Positions 33,138-42,048 of a DNA stretch of 64,000 nucleotides are shown in pieces (position 1 is the first letter of the stretch; each line of letters starts with the position of its first letter). Source of the DNA: Ga0077555 sp041397775 (GTDB lineage: Bacteria; Pseudomonadota; Alphaproteobacteria; Rhizobiales; Hyphomicrobiaceae). The notes beneath the pieces were generated by a model. It was not told the origin of the DNA, made no database searches, and saw only the letters and a list, made by a program, of their open reading frames with translations. Both the position numbers and the translations under genes were made by a program. The stretch covers positions 62,001 to 126,000 of the forward strand of contig JAWKWB010000007.1 of NCBI GenBank assembly GCA_041397775.1, written 5' to 3'.

Positions 33138-34178
33138 ATGCGCCACTCAGTGATTACCAGGACACGTTCGCCACTCCGTCTGGGATTGGCGGGCGGGGGA
33201 ACAGATCTGTCGCCGTTCAGCGAACAGCATGGCGGCGCCGTTCTGAACTGCACCATAGACAGATACGCCTATTCCTTCCTCGCGCCGCGCCAGGACGGCG
33301 GCCTGGCGTTCCGGGCACGCGACCTCGACGCCGAGGAGGCGTTTTCGACCCCGGAAGCAGCCGTGGGCTCCAGGCTGGACCTGCACCGTGGCGTTTACTT
33401 CCGGATCATGCGCGAGTTCAATCGCGGTCGCCTGATCCCCATGACGATTACGACCACTGTCGACGCGCCGAGCGGCTCGGGGCTCGGCTCGTCGTCGGCC
33501 CTCGTCGTCTCGATGATCGATGCGTTCCGTGTTCTCCTCGATCTGCCACTCGGTCAGTACGACGTGGCGCAACTCGCCTATGAGATCGAGCGCGAGGATC
33601 TGGGGCTCTCCGGGGGCAAGCAGGACCAGTACGCGGCGGCCTTCGGCGGCATCAACTTCATCGAGTTCCTGACCGACAAGCGCGTGCTGGTGAACCCGCT
33701 GCGCGTTCCGACCTGGATCCGCAACGAGCTGGAATCCTCACTCGTCATCGCCTTTTCGGGACAATCGCGCAGTTCGGCCAAGATCATCGACCAGCAGCGC
33801 GCCAACCTGAACCAGAGCACGCAGTCCGCGATCGACGCGATGCTGCAGCTCAAGCACGACGCTTTCGAAATGAAGCGCGCCCTGCTGCAGGGACTGATCA
33901 GCGAGATGGCCGCGATACTCGATCGCTCGTGGGCATCGAAGAAGGCGACTGCATCGGGGATCTCCAACAGCACGATCGATGAGATCTACGAACTCGCCCG
34001 CGCCAATGGCGCCATCGGCGGCAAGGTTTCCGGCGCCGGCGGCGGCGGATTCATGATGTTCATGTGCGCGCCGGAGAACCGGCTCGCCCTGATCGAGACC
34101 CTCAACAAGGCCGGCGCCAACGCCAGCCCCGTCAAATTCACCGAAGCAGGAAGCGAGACATGGCAGACCAAGGCGTGA
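33138..34178 (+). CDS. GHMP kinase, HddA-like (D-glycero-alpha-D-manno-heptose 7-phosphate kinase)
   Basis: 346 residues. GHMP motif 1 is RSPLRLGLAGGGTDLSPF, motif 2 (ATP loop) is DAPSGSGLGSSSAL, and motif 3 is GGKVSGAGGGGFMMFM. The AGGGTDL start and LSGGKQDQYAAAFGGINF are typical of sugar-1-kinases acting on heptose 7-phosphate or fucose. The neighbouring gmhA and nucleotidyltransferase-phosphatase genes favour the heptose role, giving heptose 1,7-bisphosphate. It overlaps gmhA by 19 bp. Confidence 0.85.
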   Translation: MRHSVITRTRSPLRLGLAGGGTDLSPFSEQHGGAVLNCTIDRYAYSFLAPRQDGGLAFRARDLDAEEAFSTPEAAVGSRLDLHRGVYFRIMREFNRGRLIPMTITTTVDAPSGSGLGSSSALVVSMIDAFRVLLDLPLGQYDVAQLAYEIEREDLGLSGGKQDQYAAAFGGINFIEFLTDKRVLVNPLRVPTWIRNELESSLVIAFSGQSRSSAKIIDQQRANLNQSTQSAIDAMLQLKHDAFEMKRALLQGLISEMAAILDRSWASKKATASGISNSTIDEIYELARANGAIGGKVSGAGGGGFMMFMCAPENRLALIETLNKAGANASPVKFTEAGSETWQTKA

Positions 34179-34768
34179 AGCAGATCACCGACTACCTCGA
34201 GCGCTCGCGCGATGTCGTCGAGGATGCGATCCACAGCCGCGAGTTCCTTTCGTCCATCGCCGACATCACGGATGCCATAACGGATTCGCTGCGGGCTGGC
34301 GGCAAGCTGCTGACCGCCGGTAACGGCGGCAGCGCGGGCGATGCCCAGCACATCGCTGGCGAGTTCGTCTCGCGGCTCAACTACGATCGCGCACCCGCCG
34401 CTGCTATCGCCCTGACCACCGACACGTCGGTGATCACCGCGATCGGCAACGACTACGGCTACGACAAGGTCTTCGAGCGGCAGGTTCTGGCGCTCGGCCG
34501 GCCTGGTGATGTCTTCGTGGCGCTATCCACGTCGGGGCGCTCACCCAGCATCCTGAAGGCGATGAGCGCCGCCCGCGAGCAAGGCATGATCGTCGTTGCG
34601 ATGACGGGCCGGACAGGCGGTGGCATGCCCCCCTTGTCCGACCTCGTGCTGCACGTGCCGTCAGATTCGACGCCGCTGATCCAGCAGCTCCATATCACGG
34701 CCGCACACATCATCTGCGGCATGGTGGAAGAGCGTCTGTTCCCGCAGGGAGCGACCGTCGTTGCTTAA
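34160..34768 (+). CDS. gmhA: Phosphoheptose isomerase
   Basis: 202 residues from ATG 34160. A single SIS domain: LLTAGNGGSAGDAQHIAGEFVSRL (phosphosugar loop and a metal His), TTDTSVITAIGNDYGYDKVFERQV, and VALSTSGRSPSILKAM. It converts sedoheptulose 7-phosphate into D-glycero-D-manno-heptose 7-phosphate, the first step of nucleotide-heptose synthesis. The stop overlaps the TTG start of the next gene, so kinase, isomerase and fusion enzyme form one tightly coupled operon. Confidence 0.92.
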   Translation: MADQGVKQITDYLERSRDVVEDAIHSREFLSSIADITDAITDSLRAGGKLLTAGNGGSAGDAQHIAGEFVSRLNYDRAPAAAIALTTDTSVITAIGNDYGYDKVFERQVLALGRPGDVFVALSTSGRSPSILKAMSAAREQGMIVVAMTGRTGGGMPPLSDLVLHVPSDSTPLIQQLHITAAHIICGMVEERLFPQGATVVA

Positions 34769-35963
34769 GCAGGCGATGATCTTGTGCGGCGGCCTCGGCA
34801 CCCGCCTCGGGCCCCGGACTGCCGCGATGCCCAAGCCTCTGTTGGAGGTCGGCGGCGCGCCCTTCCTCGACGTGCTGATGGCCGAGCTTGGTCGTCACGG
34901 CTTCGAGGAGGTGGTGCTGCTCGCCGCCTTCGAGGCGGACAAGGTGCGCGCATATGCAGAGGCGAGTGTCGTCGCGCGCCGCTTCGGCATGCGCGTTCAC
35001 GTTGCCGTGGAGCCCGATCGTGCGGGAACCGGCGGTGCGCTCTACCACGCGCGCGATATCGCCGCGTCCGAGTTCCTGCTGCTCAACGGCGATAGCTGGC
35101 TCGACACCAATCTTCTCGGCCTGACCGACGATGCCTTTTCCCGCTCCGCCGTGGTTGCGATGGCCGCCCGCGAGATCGAGGACGCATCGCGGTATGGCGT
35201 CCTGGAGCTCGACGGCAGCGTCGTCGGTGCCTTCCTGGAGCGTCCGCGCCAGCCGGGCCCCGGCCTCGTCAATGCCGGCATCTATCGCGTCCGCGACGAG
35301 ATCTTCGCGCATCTGACACCCAACTGCTCGTTCGAGCGCGATGTGCTCCCCGCGCTTGCCGCGGCAGGAAAAGTCGCAGCAACGCCGCGCAGCGGTTTCT
35401 TCATCGACATCGGCATCGAGGAGACGTTCACGGCGGCACAGGTCGACGTGCCGGCCAGGCTCACGCGCCCCGCCGTCTTTCTTGATCGCGACGGTGTCGT
35501 CAACGAGGACGCCGGTCACGTCGGCAGCATCGATCGCTTCGTGTGGATCGAAGGCGCGCGCGAGGCGATCCGGGCGCTCAACGACCGGGGCTATCTGGTG
35601 TTTCTCGTCACCAACCAGGCGGGCGTCGCACGCGGCCTCTACGGCGAGGAGGACGTGCGCGTCCTGCATGCCCACGTACAGGCAGAGCTGCGCGAGGCCG
35701 GTGCCCACATCGACGACATCCGCTACTGCCCCTTCCACGTCGATGCTGCAGTCCCCGCCTATCGCAAGGACAGCGACTGGCGCAAGCCCAGGCCCGGCAT
35801 GCTGCGCGACCTGATGGCACATTGGCGCGTCAACCGCGAAGCCTCCTGCCTGATTGGCGACCAGCCGACCGACATCGCCGCCGCCGAAGCCGCCGGCGTC
35901 CGCGGGCATCGCTTCGCCGGCGGCAATCTGCACGCCTTCGTCGCGGATCTCGGGCTCGCCTGA
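34761..35963 (+). CDS. Fusion: sugar nucleotidyltransferase (HddC-like) + heptose bisphosphate phosphatase (GmhB-like)
   Basis: 400 residues from TTG 34761, overlapping the gmhA stop and preceded by AGGGAG; ATG 34776 is an alternative. Residues 1-230 are an NTP transferase: MILCGGLGTRLGPRT, MPKPLLEVGG, LLLNGDSWLDTNL. Residues about 237-400 are a HAD phosphatase: VFLDRDGVVNED (Asp242, Asp244), VTNQAGVARGLY, KPRPGMLRDL and GDQPTDIAAAE. The fusion joins the last two steps towards an activated heptose (dephosphorylation of heptose 1,7-bisphosphate and transfer to a nucleotide). The GmhB zinc loop keeps CPFH (Cys323, His326), but the usual second Cys pair is replaced by KDSDW. Confidence 0.87.
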   Translation: MLKQAMILCGGLGTRLGPRTAAMPKPLLEVGGAPFLDVLMAELGRHGFEEVVLLAAFEADKVRAYAEASVVARRFGMRVHVAVEPDRAGTGGALYHARDIAASEFLLLNGDSWLDTNLLGLTDDAFSRSAVVAMAAREIEDASRYGVLELDGSVVGAFLERPRQPGPGLVNAGIYRVRDEIFAHLTPNCSFERDVLPALAAAGKVAATPRSGFFIDIGIEETFTAAQVDVPARLTRPAVFLDRDGVVNEDAGHVGSIDRFVWIEGAREAIRALNDRGYLVFLVTNQAGVARGLYGEEDVRVLHAHVQAELREAGAHIDDIRYCPFHVDAAVPAYRKDSDWRKPRPGMLRDLMAHWRVNREASCLIGDQPTDIAAAEAAGVRGHRFAGGNLHAFVADLGLA

Positions 35964-35998
35964 GAGCCACGGTCGTAACAGACGATGCATAGGCCAAC

Positions 35999-36030
35999 GG
36001 GCGCCGCGACCGATCGCGACGCCCTTTCTT
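35999..36030 (+). terminator. Terminator of the heptose operon
   Basis: GGGCG (35999-36003) pairs with CGCCC (36020-36024), with an inner GCGA/TCGC pair and small internal bulges, followed by TTTCTT. It lies 35 bp after the fusion gene and before the convergent acyltransferase-glycosyltransferase gene. Confidence 0.65.
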
Positions 36031-36050
36031 CAAGGTCTGGTGCAGCACCG

Positions 36051-37997
36051 TCACGCGCTGCGGATGTTCAGCCAGCGCAACGCCGGTTCGACCGTGGTGA
36101 TGCGGGCCAGATGGACGGCACAGGCGGCGTAGCGCATGGCGAGCCGGCGCGGGTTCGTTGCCAGGCGCCACAGCCATTCCATGCCGTTGTTGCGCATCAT
36201 CTCGGGCGCGCGCACCTGGGCGCCGGCGATGAAGTCGAGCCCGGCGCCGACGCATACGAACCCCGTCCGAACGCCTTGCTCGAGCGCCCGCGCGGCCAGG
36301 ATCTCCTGCTTGGGCGCGCCGAGTGCCAGGAAGCACAGGCCCGCCCCTGATGCGCGAATGCGCGCGATGGCAGCATCGGCAACGGGGCCCGTCGGATCGA
36401 ATCCCAGCGGCGGCGATTCCGAGCCCAGGATTTCGAGGCCAGGGCAGTTCGCGGCAAGATCGGCTTCCACGGCAGCAAGAACCTGCGGGCTCGTGCCGAA
36501 GAGATAGACGGGGACCTTGTGCTCGGCCGCGGCCTTGGCGAGCGGCACGATCAGGTCGGCGCCTGTCGTCCGCTCCACGCGGCGGTCGTGCCGGCGCGCC
36601 AGCATGGCGATCGGCCAGCCGTCCGCGATGATGTAGTCGGCCCGGCGCATGGCTTTCGCGAAGGCAGCGTCGTTGCGGGCCTTGACGAGAAGATCGAGGT
36701 TCAACGGGCAGAACGAGAATGCCTCCCCGCGGGCCATGGCCTGGGTCAGCGTGCCGATGCAGTCGGCCGCATCGGCCAGATGGATCGGCCAGCCGTCGAC
36801 ATGGGCGAGCGCCCGGGCCTTGCTGCCGTCGTGGCCGGCCGCGCGCGTCCCAGTGTGGGTCTGTGATCGTGCGAGCATGTCTTCAGGTTCCTTGTCGCGA
36901 GAGCCGAAATGGCGGGGAGCGGAGCCGAAGCGCGCACGAAAGCGCAGCATGGGCTGTTCGACGAAGTGGAAGGACGCAGCGGCAAGCGCGAACGCCGCGA
37001 GCCAGCCGATGGCGGCGCCGCCAACGCCGCTGGCGATCCACCAGCCGAGCGCCAGGGCCGGCAGGTGCCACAGATAGAGCGAGTAGCTGAGCCAGCCGAC
37101 GTAGACTGCGGGCCGGGCATCGAGCAGCGTGCGGATGCGGGCATAGCGTTGGTCGACGACGAGTGCCGTCACGATGCTCATCAGCGCAATGCCCTGCAAC
37201 GTGTAGCGTAGCGTGTCGCGGAAGAGGGCGTTGCGCACGATCAGCGTCGCGGCGATCAGGGCCAGCGATAGCGCGACCGTGGCTGGATGCGTCAGGCGTG
37301 GCGAAAGGGCGACGCCGCGCGGCGACATCAGCAAGGCCGCGGCCAGCGCCCCGAACGCGATGGAGTCGAACCGCGCTTCGCTGGCCTGATAGGCGTATTC
37401 GTAGACGAGCCTTGGGTCGCCGATCAGCGCGACGGCGCCGACCCGCACGGCCAGCGCCGCGGCGCAGGCAGCGACCAGTGCCGCGATCAAGCGGCTCCCG
37501 CGCGGGGCGGCCCAGGCGAAGAGCAGCGGATAGACCACGTAGAAGTGGGCCTCCACCGCCAGCGACCACAGGTGGTTCGCATGCTGCAGGACATGCCCTG
37601 GGGCGAAGACGACGAGATAGTTCATGAAATAGAGAAGCCCGCCGGCGACGCCCACCGCATCGGTCGGGATGCCGGCGATGGCGAGCGCCAGGCACAAGCT
37701 CGCAATGAAGACGGCAAGGGCGGGATAAAGACGGAAGGCGCGCCGAACATAGAAGCTGCCGACGTCGATGCGGCCTGCCTTCGTCTGTTCGCGCAGCAGA
37801 AGCGTCGTGATGATGAAGCCGCTGATGAAGAAGAACAGCGTCACGCCGAAGCCGCCGGGAACGATCCAGCCGAGACCCGAGTGAGAGACCATGACGATGA
37901 GGACGCTGATCGCGCGCAAGCCGTCCAGTGCCGGCACTTCGCCGCGCGCGAGTGCGGCCGAAGGCGCGACGGCTGCTGCAGTATGTGATCGTGTCAT
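36051..37997 (-). CDS. Fusion: acyltransferase 3 membrane protein + WecG/TagA/CpsF glycosyltransferase
   Basis: 648 residues from ATG 37997; the box GGAGGTGG eight bases upstream rules out the GTG at 38009. The first part (about 20-375) is an AT3 acyltransferase with LDGLRAISVLIVMVSHSG (catalytic His), TLFFFISGFIITTLLLREQ, FYVRRAFRLYPAL and about ten helices. After a linker (about 375-400), residues 400-645 form a GT26 domain: FCPLNLDLLVKARND, ADYIIADGWPIAMLARR, RTTGADLIVPLAK, FLALGAPKQEILA, and VGAGLDFIAGAQVRAPEMM. One polypeptide could thus add a sugar and an acyl (often acetyl) group to the lipid-linked unit. Followed 42 bp past its end by the convergent heptose operon terminator region. 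Confidence 0.88.
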   Translation of the reverse strand: MTRSHTAAAVAPSAALARGEVPALDGLRAISVLIVMVSHSGLGWIVPGGFGVTLFFFISGFIITTLLLREQTKAGRIDVGSFYVRRAFRLYPALAVFIASLCLALAIAGIPTDAVGVAGGLLYFMNYLVVFAPGHVLQHANHLWSLAVEAHFYVVYPLLFAWAAPRGSRLIAALVAACAAALAVRVGAVALIGDPRLVYEYAYQASEARFDSIAFGALAAALLMSPRGVALSPRLTHPATVALSLALIAATLIVRNALFRDTLRYTLQGIALMSIVTALVVDQRYARIRTLLDARPAVYVGWLSYSLYLWHLPALALGWWIASGVGGAAIGWLAAFALAAASFHFVEQPMLRFRARFGSAPRHFGSRDKEPEDMLARSQTHTGTRAAGHDGSKARALAHVDGWPIHLADAADCIGTLTQAMARGEAFSFCPLNLDLLVKARNDAAFAKAMRRADYIIADGWPIAMLARRHDRRVERTTGADLIVPLAKAAAEHKVPVYLFGTSPQVLAAVEADLAANCPGLEILGSESPPLGFDPTGPVADAAIARIRASGAGLCFLALGAPKQEILAARALEQGVRTGFVCVGAGLDFIAGAQVRAPEMMRNNGMEWLWRLATNPRRLAMRYAACAVHLARITTVEPALRWLNIRSA

Positions 37998-38092
37998 GAA
38001 GTCTACCACCTCCGGCCAAGGGCGCGTGCGCCCCGGTCATGCCGCTGGATGTGCGGCATGAGCTGTCATCGAGTGAGCGGAACGGGCCCGTG

Positions 38093-40288
38093 TCACTGGT
38101 CGAGCACGAGGACGGGACGAACCTTGCCGCCGCGGTCCAGCATTTCCAGGGCCGTCTGGTAGTCGGCCTTGTTCGTCACGTCCTGGCGTGCCACCAGCGC
38201 GATGCCCGTCGAGACGTAGGCGAGCTCGCTGACGAGCCTGTCGCGAATGGCGACACCGCCGTCGATGACGACGAGGTCGTAGGGCTTGGCGATCGACGAG
38301 ATCGCCGAGCGGACCTGGGAGATGCGCGTGTCGCGCGCGGTGCCGACAGTCAGGATGTCCAGCGGATACACTTGGCTCTTCACGACCGCGCGACGGCCTT
38401 CGATCTTGCCGGCGGCGACATCGAGGAGCCCCGGACGGTTGGCGCCGTTGTGGGCAAGTTCAGTCACCTGCCGACCGCGATGATCCGCGTCGATCAGCAG
38501 GACGCTGTCGCCGGCATGCGCTGCGGCGAGTGCGAGATTGGCCGCAATCGTCGACTTCGCCTCCATGTCCCCAGCTGCGGTGACGAGCAGGACTTGTGGC
38601 CGCTCGCTGCCGCCCCGCGCACTCAGTTCCGCAGCAAGCCGCGCCATGGCTGCGGATGCGGGAGCCGCAGGGCTCCACTGCACGAACGTGGGAATACCGT
38701 CACGAGTAGCCTGGCCACGTTGCGCCATGGCGGCCTCGCTGTCGCGCACGGCCATCGAGAGCTGGGGAACGGCCACGAACCGGCGGTTGCCGATCAGCGT
38801 GCGCAACTGCGCTTCGCCACGCAGCCGCGGATCGGCGCGCATGCGCTTCATGGCATTGTGCAGGCCGAGCGCAAGCCCCAGAACCGCGCCGATCGCGAAC
38901 CAGTGCGGCAGCGTCGGCGGCTTGGCGCCCTTGGGTGGCACGGCCGGGGAAAGCACAGTGGCAAGCGCCGTGTCGATCTTGCGCTGCTCGGAAAGTTCCT
39001 TCGAGCGCGTCAGGAACGTGGCGTAGATCGCGCGATGCGCCTCTGCCTCTCGTTCCAGCTCGCGCAGGCGAACGGACTTGGCGTTGGTCGAATTGGCGAC
39101 GGTCTTCAGCGCCTCGAGATTACGCTCCAGCGTCTGGGCGTTGGCACGCGCGCGCTCGGCCTCCAGCCGCGTCGTTTCCACGATGCGGGCCAACTCGTCG
39201 CTGATCTGGCGGCGGGCGTCGGCCACTTCCTTCGAAACCTGGCGCAGCACGGGATGGGACGGCAGGAGTTCCACCGACAGCGACGCTTCCCTGCGCCGGA
39301 TCGATGCGAATTGCGTGCGCAGGCGCGTCAGTGTTTCCGAGCGCAAGGCTTCCGGCAACGCATCGGGCTCTGCGCCACTTCGCCGGATTCGCTGCATCTG
39401 CTCGTAGTGCTCGGCAGCCTTGGCCGCTTCTGCACGCGCGGCGACGAGCTGCGAATTGAGCTCGGCCAGCTGCTGCTCGTTCACCAGCCGGCCCGAAGCG
39501 CCGACGATGTTGTTGTCTGCCTTGTAGCGCTCCACGGCCTGCTCGGCGACGATCACGGCCTTGCGCAACGCGTCGAGGCGTGCGGCCATGGAATCGGAGG
39601 CCCGCTGCGTCGCGCTCGATTCGGACGAAAAGCGCGTCTGCACGTATTCCTTGGCGATCAGGTTCGCAATGCGCTGCGACTTGTGCGGATCGCGGGTCGT
39701 GACCGAAAGATCGACGACGTAGCTCTGCGGCTCGCGCTTCACCTTGATCGACTGCTGCAGATAACGCAGGGCCTTGAGTTCCCGCGGCGTCGGCTCGTCC
39801 TGGGTGCCGGTCAACGCCCGCGTCAGGCTCTTGAACCCGTCCGCGATGCGAGACAGCGTCTGCAACTCGCCGTTGAACTCGGCGTCGTTGCCCAGGTCCT
39901 GCTGTTTCACGACGACACGCAGCACGTTGTCCGAATAAAGGACACGCATCTCACTTTCGACCAGGAGCGTACCTTGTTCGCTGGAGGCAGCACGTGCCCC
40001 GGCGTCCTTTTCGAGAAGCTGCAAGCCACGCGGATCGATGAAAATCCGGGTCGACGACTCGTAGTATTTCGGCAGGAACAGTGCGATCGCAGCGAAAAGC
40101 AACGCCAGCATCGCCGATGTTGCCGCGATGCGGCCCGCGTGTTCACGGGCGGCGGCAAGGATTTCGGGGATGGTGACGGGCGCGCCGGTCAGCGACACGC
40201 CTTCGGCGAGCCCGAGCTGCACGGGTGCGGCAGCGAGGGGGGATTTCGACACGATGCTAATCGTTCCTTCTCCTGGGCTTGCCTGCAT
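38093..40288 (-). CDS. GumC/Wzc-like exopolysaccharide chain-length protein with degenerate kinase domain
   Basis: 731 residues from ATG 40288 (GAGGAA upstream). Wzz architecture: helix 1 (about 54-72), a long periplasmic coiled-coil region (about 150-430, e.g. AVERYKADNNIVGASGRLVNEQQL), and helix 2 near HWFAIGAVLGLALGLH. The cytoplasmic end resembles a BY-kinase but Walker A reads AAGDMEAKST (Lys578, Ser579) instead of the usual GEGKST, losing the second Gly. Walker A' LLIDADHRG and a DLVVIDGG motif remain. No tyrosine cluster is found at the C-terminus. It probably sets polymer length and copolymerises with the outer-membrane exporter, perhaps without autokinase activity. It is the gene before the acyltransferase-GT26 fusion (95 bp). 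Confidence 0.85.
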   Translation of the reverse strand: MQASPGEGTISIVSKSPLAAAPVQLGLAEGVSLTGAPVTIPEILAAAREHAGRIAATSAMLALLFAAIALFLPKYYESSTRIFIDPRGLQLLEKDAGARAASSEQGTLLVESEMRVLYSDNVLRVVVKQQDLGNDAEFNGELQTLSRIADGFKSLTRALTGTQDEPTPRELKALRYLQQSIKVKREPQSYVVDLSVTTRDPHKSQRIANLIAKEYVQTRFSSESSATQRASDSMAARLDALRKAVIVAEQAVERYKADNNIVGASGRLVNEQQLAELNSQLVAARAEAAKAAEHYEQMQRIRRSGAEPDALPEALRSETLTRLRTQFASIRRREASLSVELLPSHPVLRQVSKEVADARRQISDELARIVETTRLEAERARANAQTLERNLEALKTVANSTNAKSVRLRELEREAEAHRAIYATFLTRSKELSEQRKIDTALATVLSPAVPPKGAKPPTLPHWFAIGAVLGLALGLHNAMKRMRADPRLRGEAQLRTLIGNRRFVAVPQLSMAVRDSEAAMAQRGQATRDGIPTFVQWSPAAPASAAMARLAAELSARGGSERPQVLLVTAAGDMEAKSTIAANLALAAAHAGDSVLLIDADHRGRQVTELAHNGANRPGLLDVAAGKIEGRRAVVKSQVYPLDILTVGTARDTRISQVRSAISSIAKPYDLVVIDGGVAIRDRLVSELAYVSTGIALVARQDVTNKADYQTALEMLDRGGKVRPVLVLDQ

Positions 40289-40583
40289 TTGCGTTCCTCA
40301 GGTTGCTGAGCCATGGAAAAGCAAGTCCCGAGCCAACCAGGGCACCACACCCGCGCGGGGAGGGCGGCGGGACCAATGCGCGAGTGGCACCCCGAGGCAA
40401 TCCCATGTGCAGGATCGCCGGTCAGGGTGCGCGAAAGGCTTGAAATCCGGGCGATACAGGAGGCATTGTCGCGCCTGATTTGAGCGTTAACCGACCGTTG
40501 ACGATCTCTGCCGGCAGACCGAGGGCGATGCGCACTTGGGCCTGCGGGCTTGCAACGGCAACGAAGAGCACCTGGGTCCGGGA

Positions 40584-41330
40584 ATGGCGTCGACAAAAGC
40601 AGCAATTCTGAGTGTTCTGGGGCGTTCGGACGTCCCCAGGCGCGATACGTTGCGCCAGCTGCGGGCGCGCTCGAAGACGGGCGGACGCCGCGAGGAGCTG
40701 CGCCCGCGGCTCGTGCTGGCGAGTGCCAGTCCGCGCCGCATGATGCTGCTCTCGCAGGTGGGGGTGGAGCCCGACGCCCTGCGCCCGTCCTCGGTCGACG
40801 AGACGCCCAGGCGCGGCGAGATGCCCAGAAGCCTCGTCACGCGACTGGCGCGCGCCAAGGCCGAATCGGCTCGCGATCTCATCGCCGACGACAAGGACCT
40901 GGCGGAGGCCTATGTCATGGCGGCCGACACGGTGGTCTCGTTCGGGCGCCACATTTTCGGCAAGCCCAGGTCTATGGACGAAGCGCACGCCATGCTCTTG
41001 AAGCTGTCGGGGCGCTCGCATCACGTCTATACCGGGCTCTGCCTGATCACGCCGGACGACCGCGTGCGGTTGAAGATCGTCGCGACGAAGGTGCGCTTCA
41101 AGCGACTGTCGAAGGAGGAGATCCAGAGCTACCTCGCTTCCCGTGAGTGGCGCGGCAAGGCGGGCGGCTACGCCATCCAGGGGCTGGCAGGGTGCTTCGT
41201 CCAGAAGATCGTCGGCTCCTACACCAATGTCGTCGGCCTGCCGCTGACGGAGGTGACGAGCATGTTGGTGGGAGAGGGCTTCCCGGTGCTCTTCAACTGG
41301 CTCAAGGCCGGCGAAGCCGATGCGGAATAG
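40584..41330 (+). CDS. Maf-family nucleotide pyrophosphatase
   Basis: 248 residues from ATG 40584. The Maf core starts at PRLVLASASPRRMMLLSQVG, with SSVDETPRRGE, RLARAKAESARD, AADTVVSFGRHIFGKP, and a YAIQGLAGCFVQKIVGSYTNVVGLPL C-terminal part. Maf proteins hydrolyse non-canonical or modified NTPs. The 45-residue N-terminal extension before the core is unusual; it is basic (RRDTLRQLRARSKTGGRRE), so the true start may be further in. Neighbour yacG is a common partner. The upstream 295 bp is divergent from the GumC-like gene. Confidence 0.88.
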   Translation: MASTKAAILSVLGRSDVPRRDTLRQLRARSKTGGRREELRPRLVLASASPRRMMLLSQVGVEPDALRPSSVDETPRRGEMPRSLVTRLARAKAESARDLIADDKDLAEAYVMAADTVVSFGRHIFGKPRSMDEAHAMLLKLSGRSHHVYTGLCLITPDDRVRLKIVATKVRFKRLSKEEIQSYLASREWRGKAGGYAIQGLAGCFVQKIVGSYTNVVGLPLTEVTSMLVGEGFPVLFNWLKAGEADAE

Positions 41331-41364
41331 CGACCCGGCGCCGACGGGTCTTTGGAGAGGCGAG

Positions 41365-41610
41365 ATGGCAAGCAAGAGTCCAGCCGACCAGCGGAGCGCG
41401 GGCAGGTGCCCGATCTGCGGAGAGCCCCGCGACGCGCATTACCGCCCGTTCTGCTCGAAGCGCTGCGCCGACATCGACCTCGCACACTGGGTGACGGGCA
41501 AATACGTGATCGCCGGCGGCAATGCCGATGCCGACGAGGACGGCGACGACGTGTTCGCCAACCCCAATCTGCCGAAGTCGCCGGGAGGGACGACCGATGA
41601 AGATGCATGA
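41365..41610 (+). CDS. yacG: DNA gyrase inhibitor YacG
   Basis: 81 residues from ATG 41365 behind GGAGAGGCGAG. The zinc finger is CPICGEPRDAHYRPFCSKRCADIDLAHW: two Cys-pairs (CxxC and CxxxC), the YacG signature. The tail is acidic (DADEDGDD). YacG binds GyrB and inhibits gyrase. It lies 34 bp behind maf and overlaps the following cupin gene by 14 bp, so the three genes are probably one operon. Confidence 0.9.
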   Translation: MASKSPADQRSAGRCPICGEPRDAHYRPFCSKRCADIDLAHWVTGKYVIAGGNADADEDGDDVFANPNLPKSPGGTTDEDA

Positions 41611-41929
41611 CATTGCCTTCGGTACGACCGACTGGTCCACGGTGGAGCGCACAGAACATGCCGGGGAAACCGGCATGGCCTACTGGCGCACCCGCACTTT
41701 CGGTGGCATCCGCGTGCGCATGGTCGAGTACACGCCGGGCTATCTCGCCGACCACTGGTGCGAGAAGGGCCACATCCTGCTCGTGCTGGAGGGTGAGCTG
41801 GAAACGGAGCTGGCGGACGGCCGCCGCTTCACGCTCACGCCCGGCCAGAGCTACCAGGTGGCCGACGGCGCCGAGCCGCACCGTTCGCGCACGGGCCCGG
41901 CAGGGGCCAGGCTGTTCATCGTCGACTGA
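41597..41929 (+). CDS. DHCW-motif cupin protein
   Basis: 110 residues from ATG 41597 (GGGAGGGAC upstream). The motif is ADHWCEKGHILLVLEGELETEL, followed by TLTPGQSYQVADGAEPHRS; this matches the small cytoplasmic cupins with a DHxCW/DHWC-type motif. Candidate metal ligands are the two His and Cys. Function unknown. It is coupled to yacG by a 14-bp overlap. Confidence 0.8.
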   Translation: MKMHDIAFGTTDWSTVERTEHAGETGMAYWRTRTFGGIRVRMVEYTPGYLADHWCEKGHILLVLEGELETELADGRRFTLTPGQSYQVADGAEPHRSRTGPAGARLFIVD

Positions 41930-42048
41930 CGCCACTCGGCAAAATTGGCATGGCAACGCGACCGCGCATGCAGTCGTGGCCGTTGGCATGCGCCGCGCGA
42001 CCATGTAGAGCAAGTCCGGACATTTGCGGAAACGAGGAGATCCACCCG

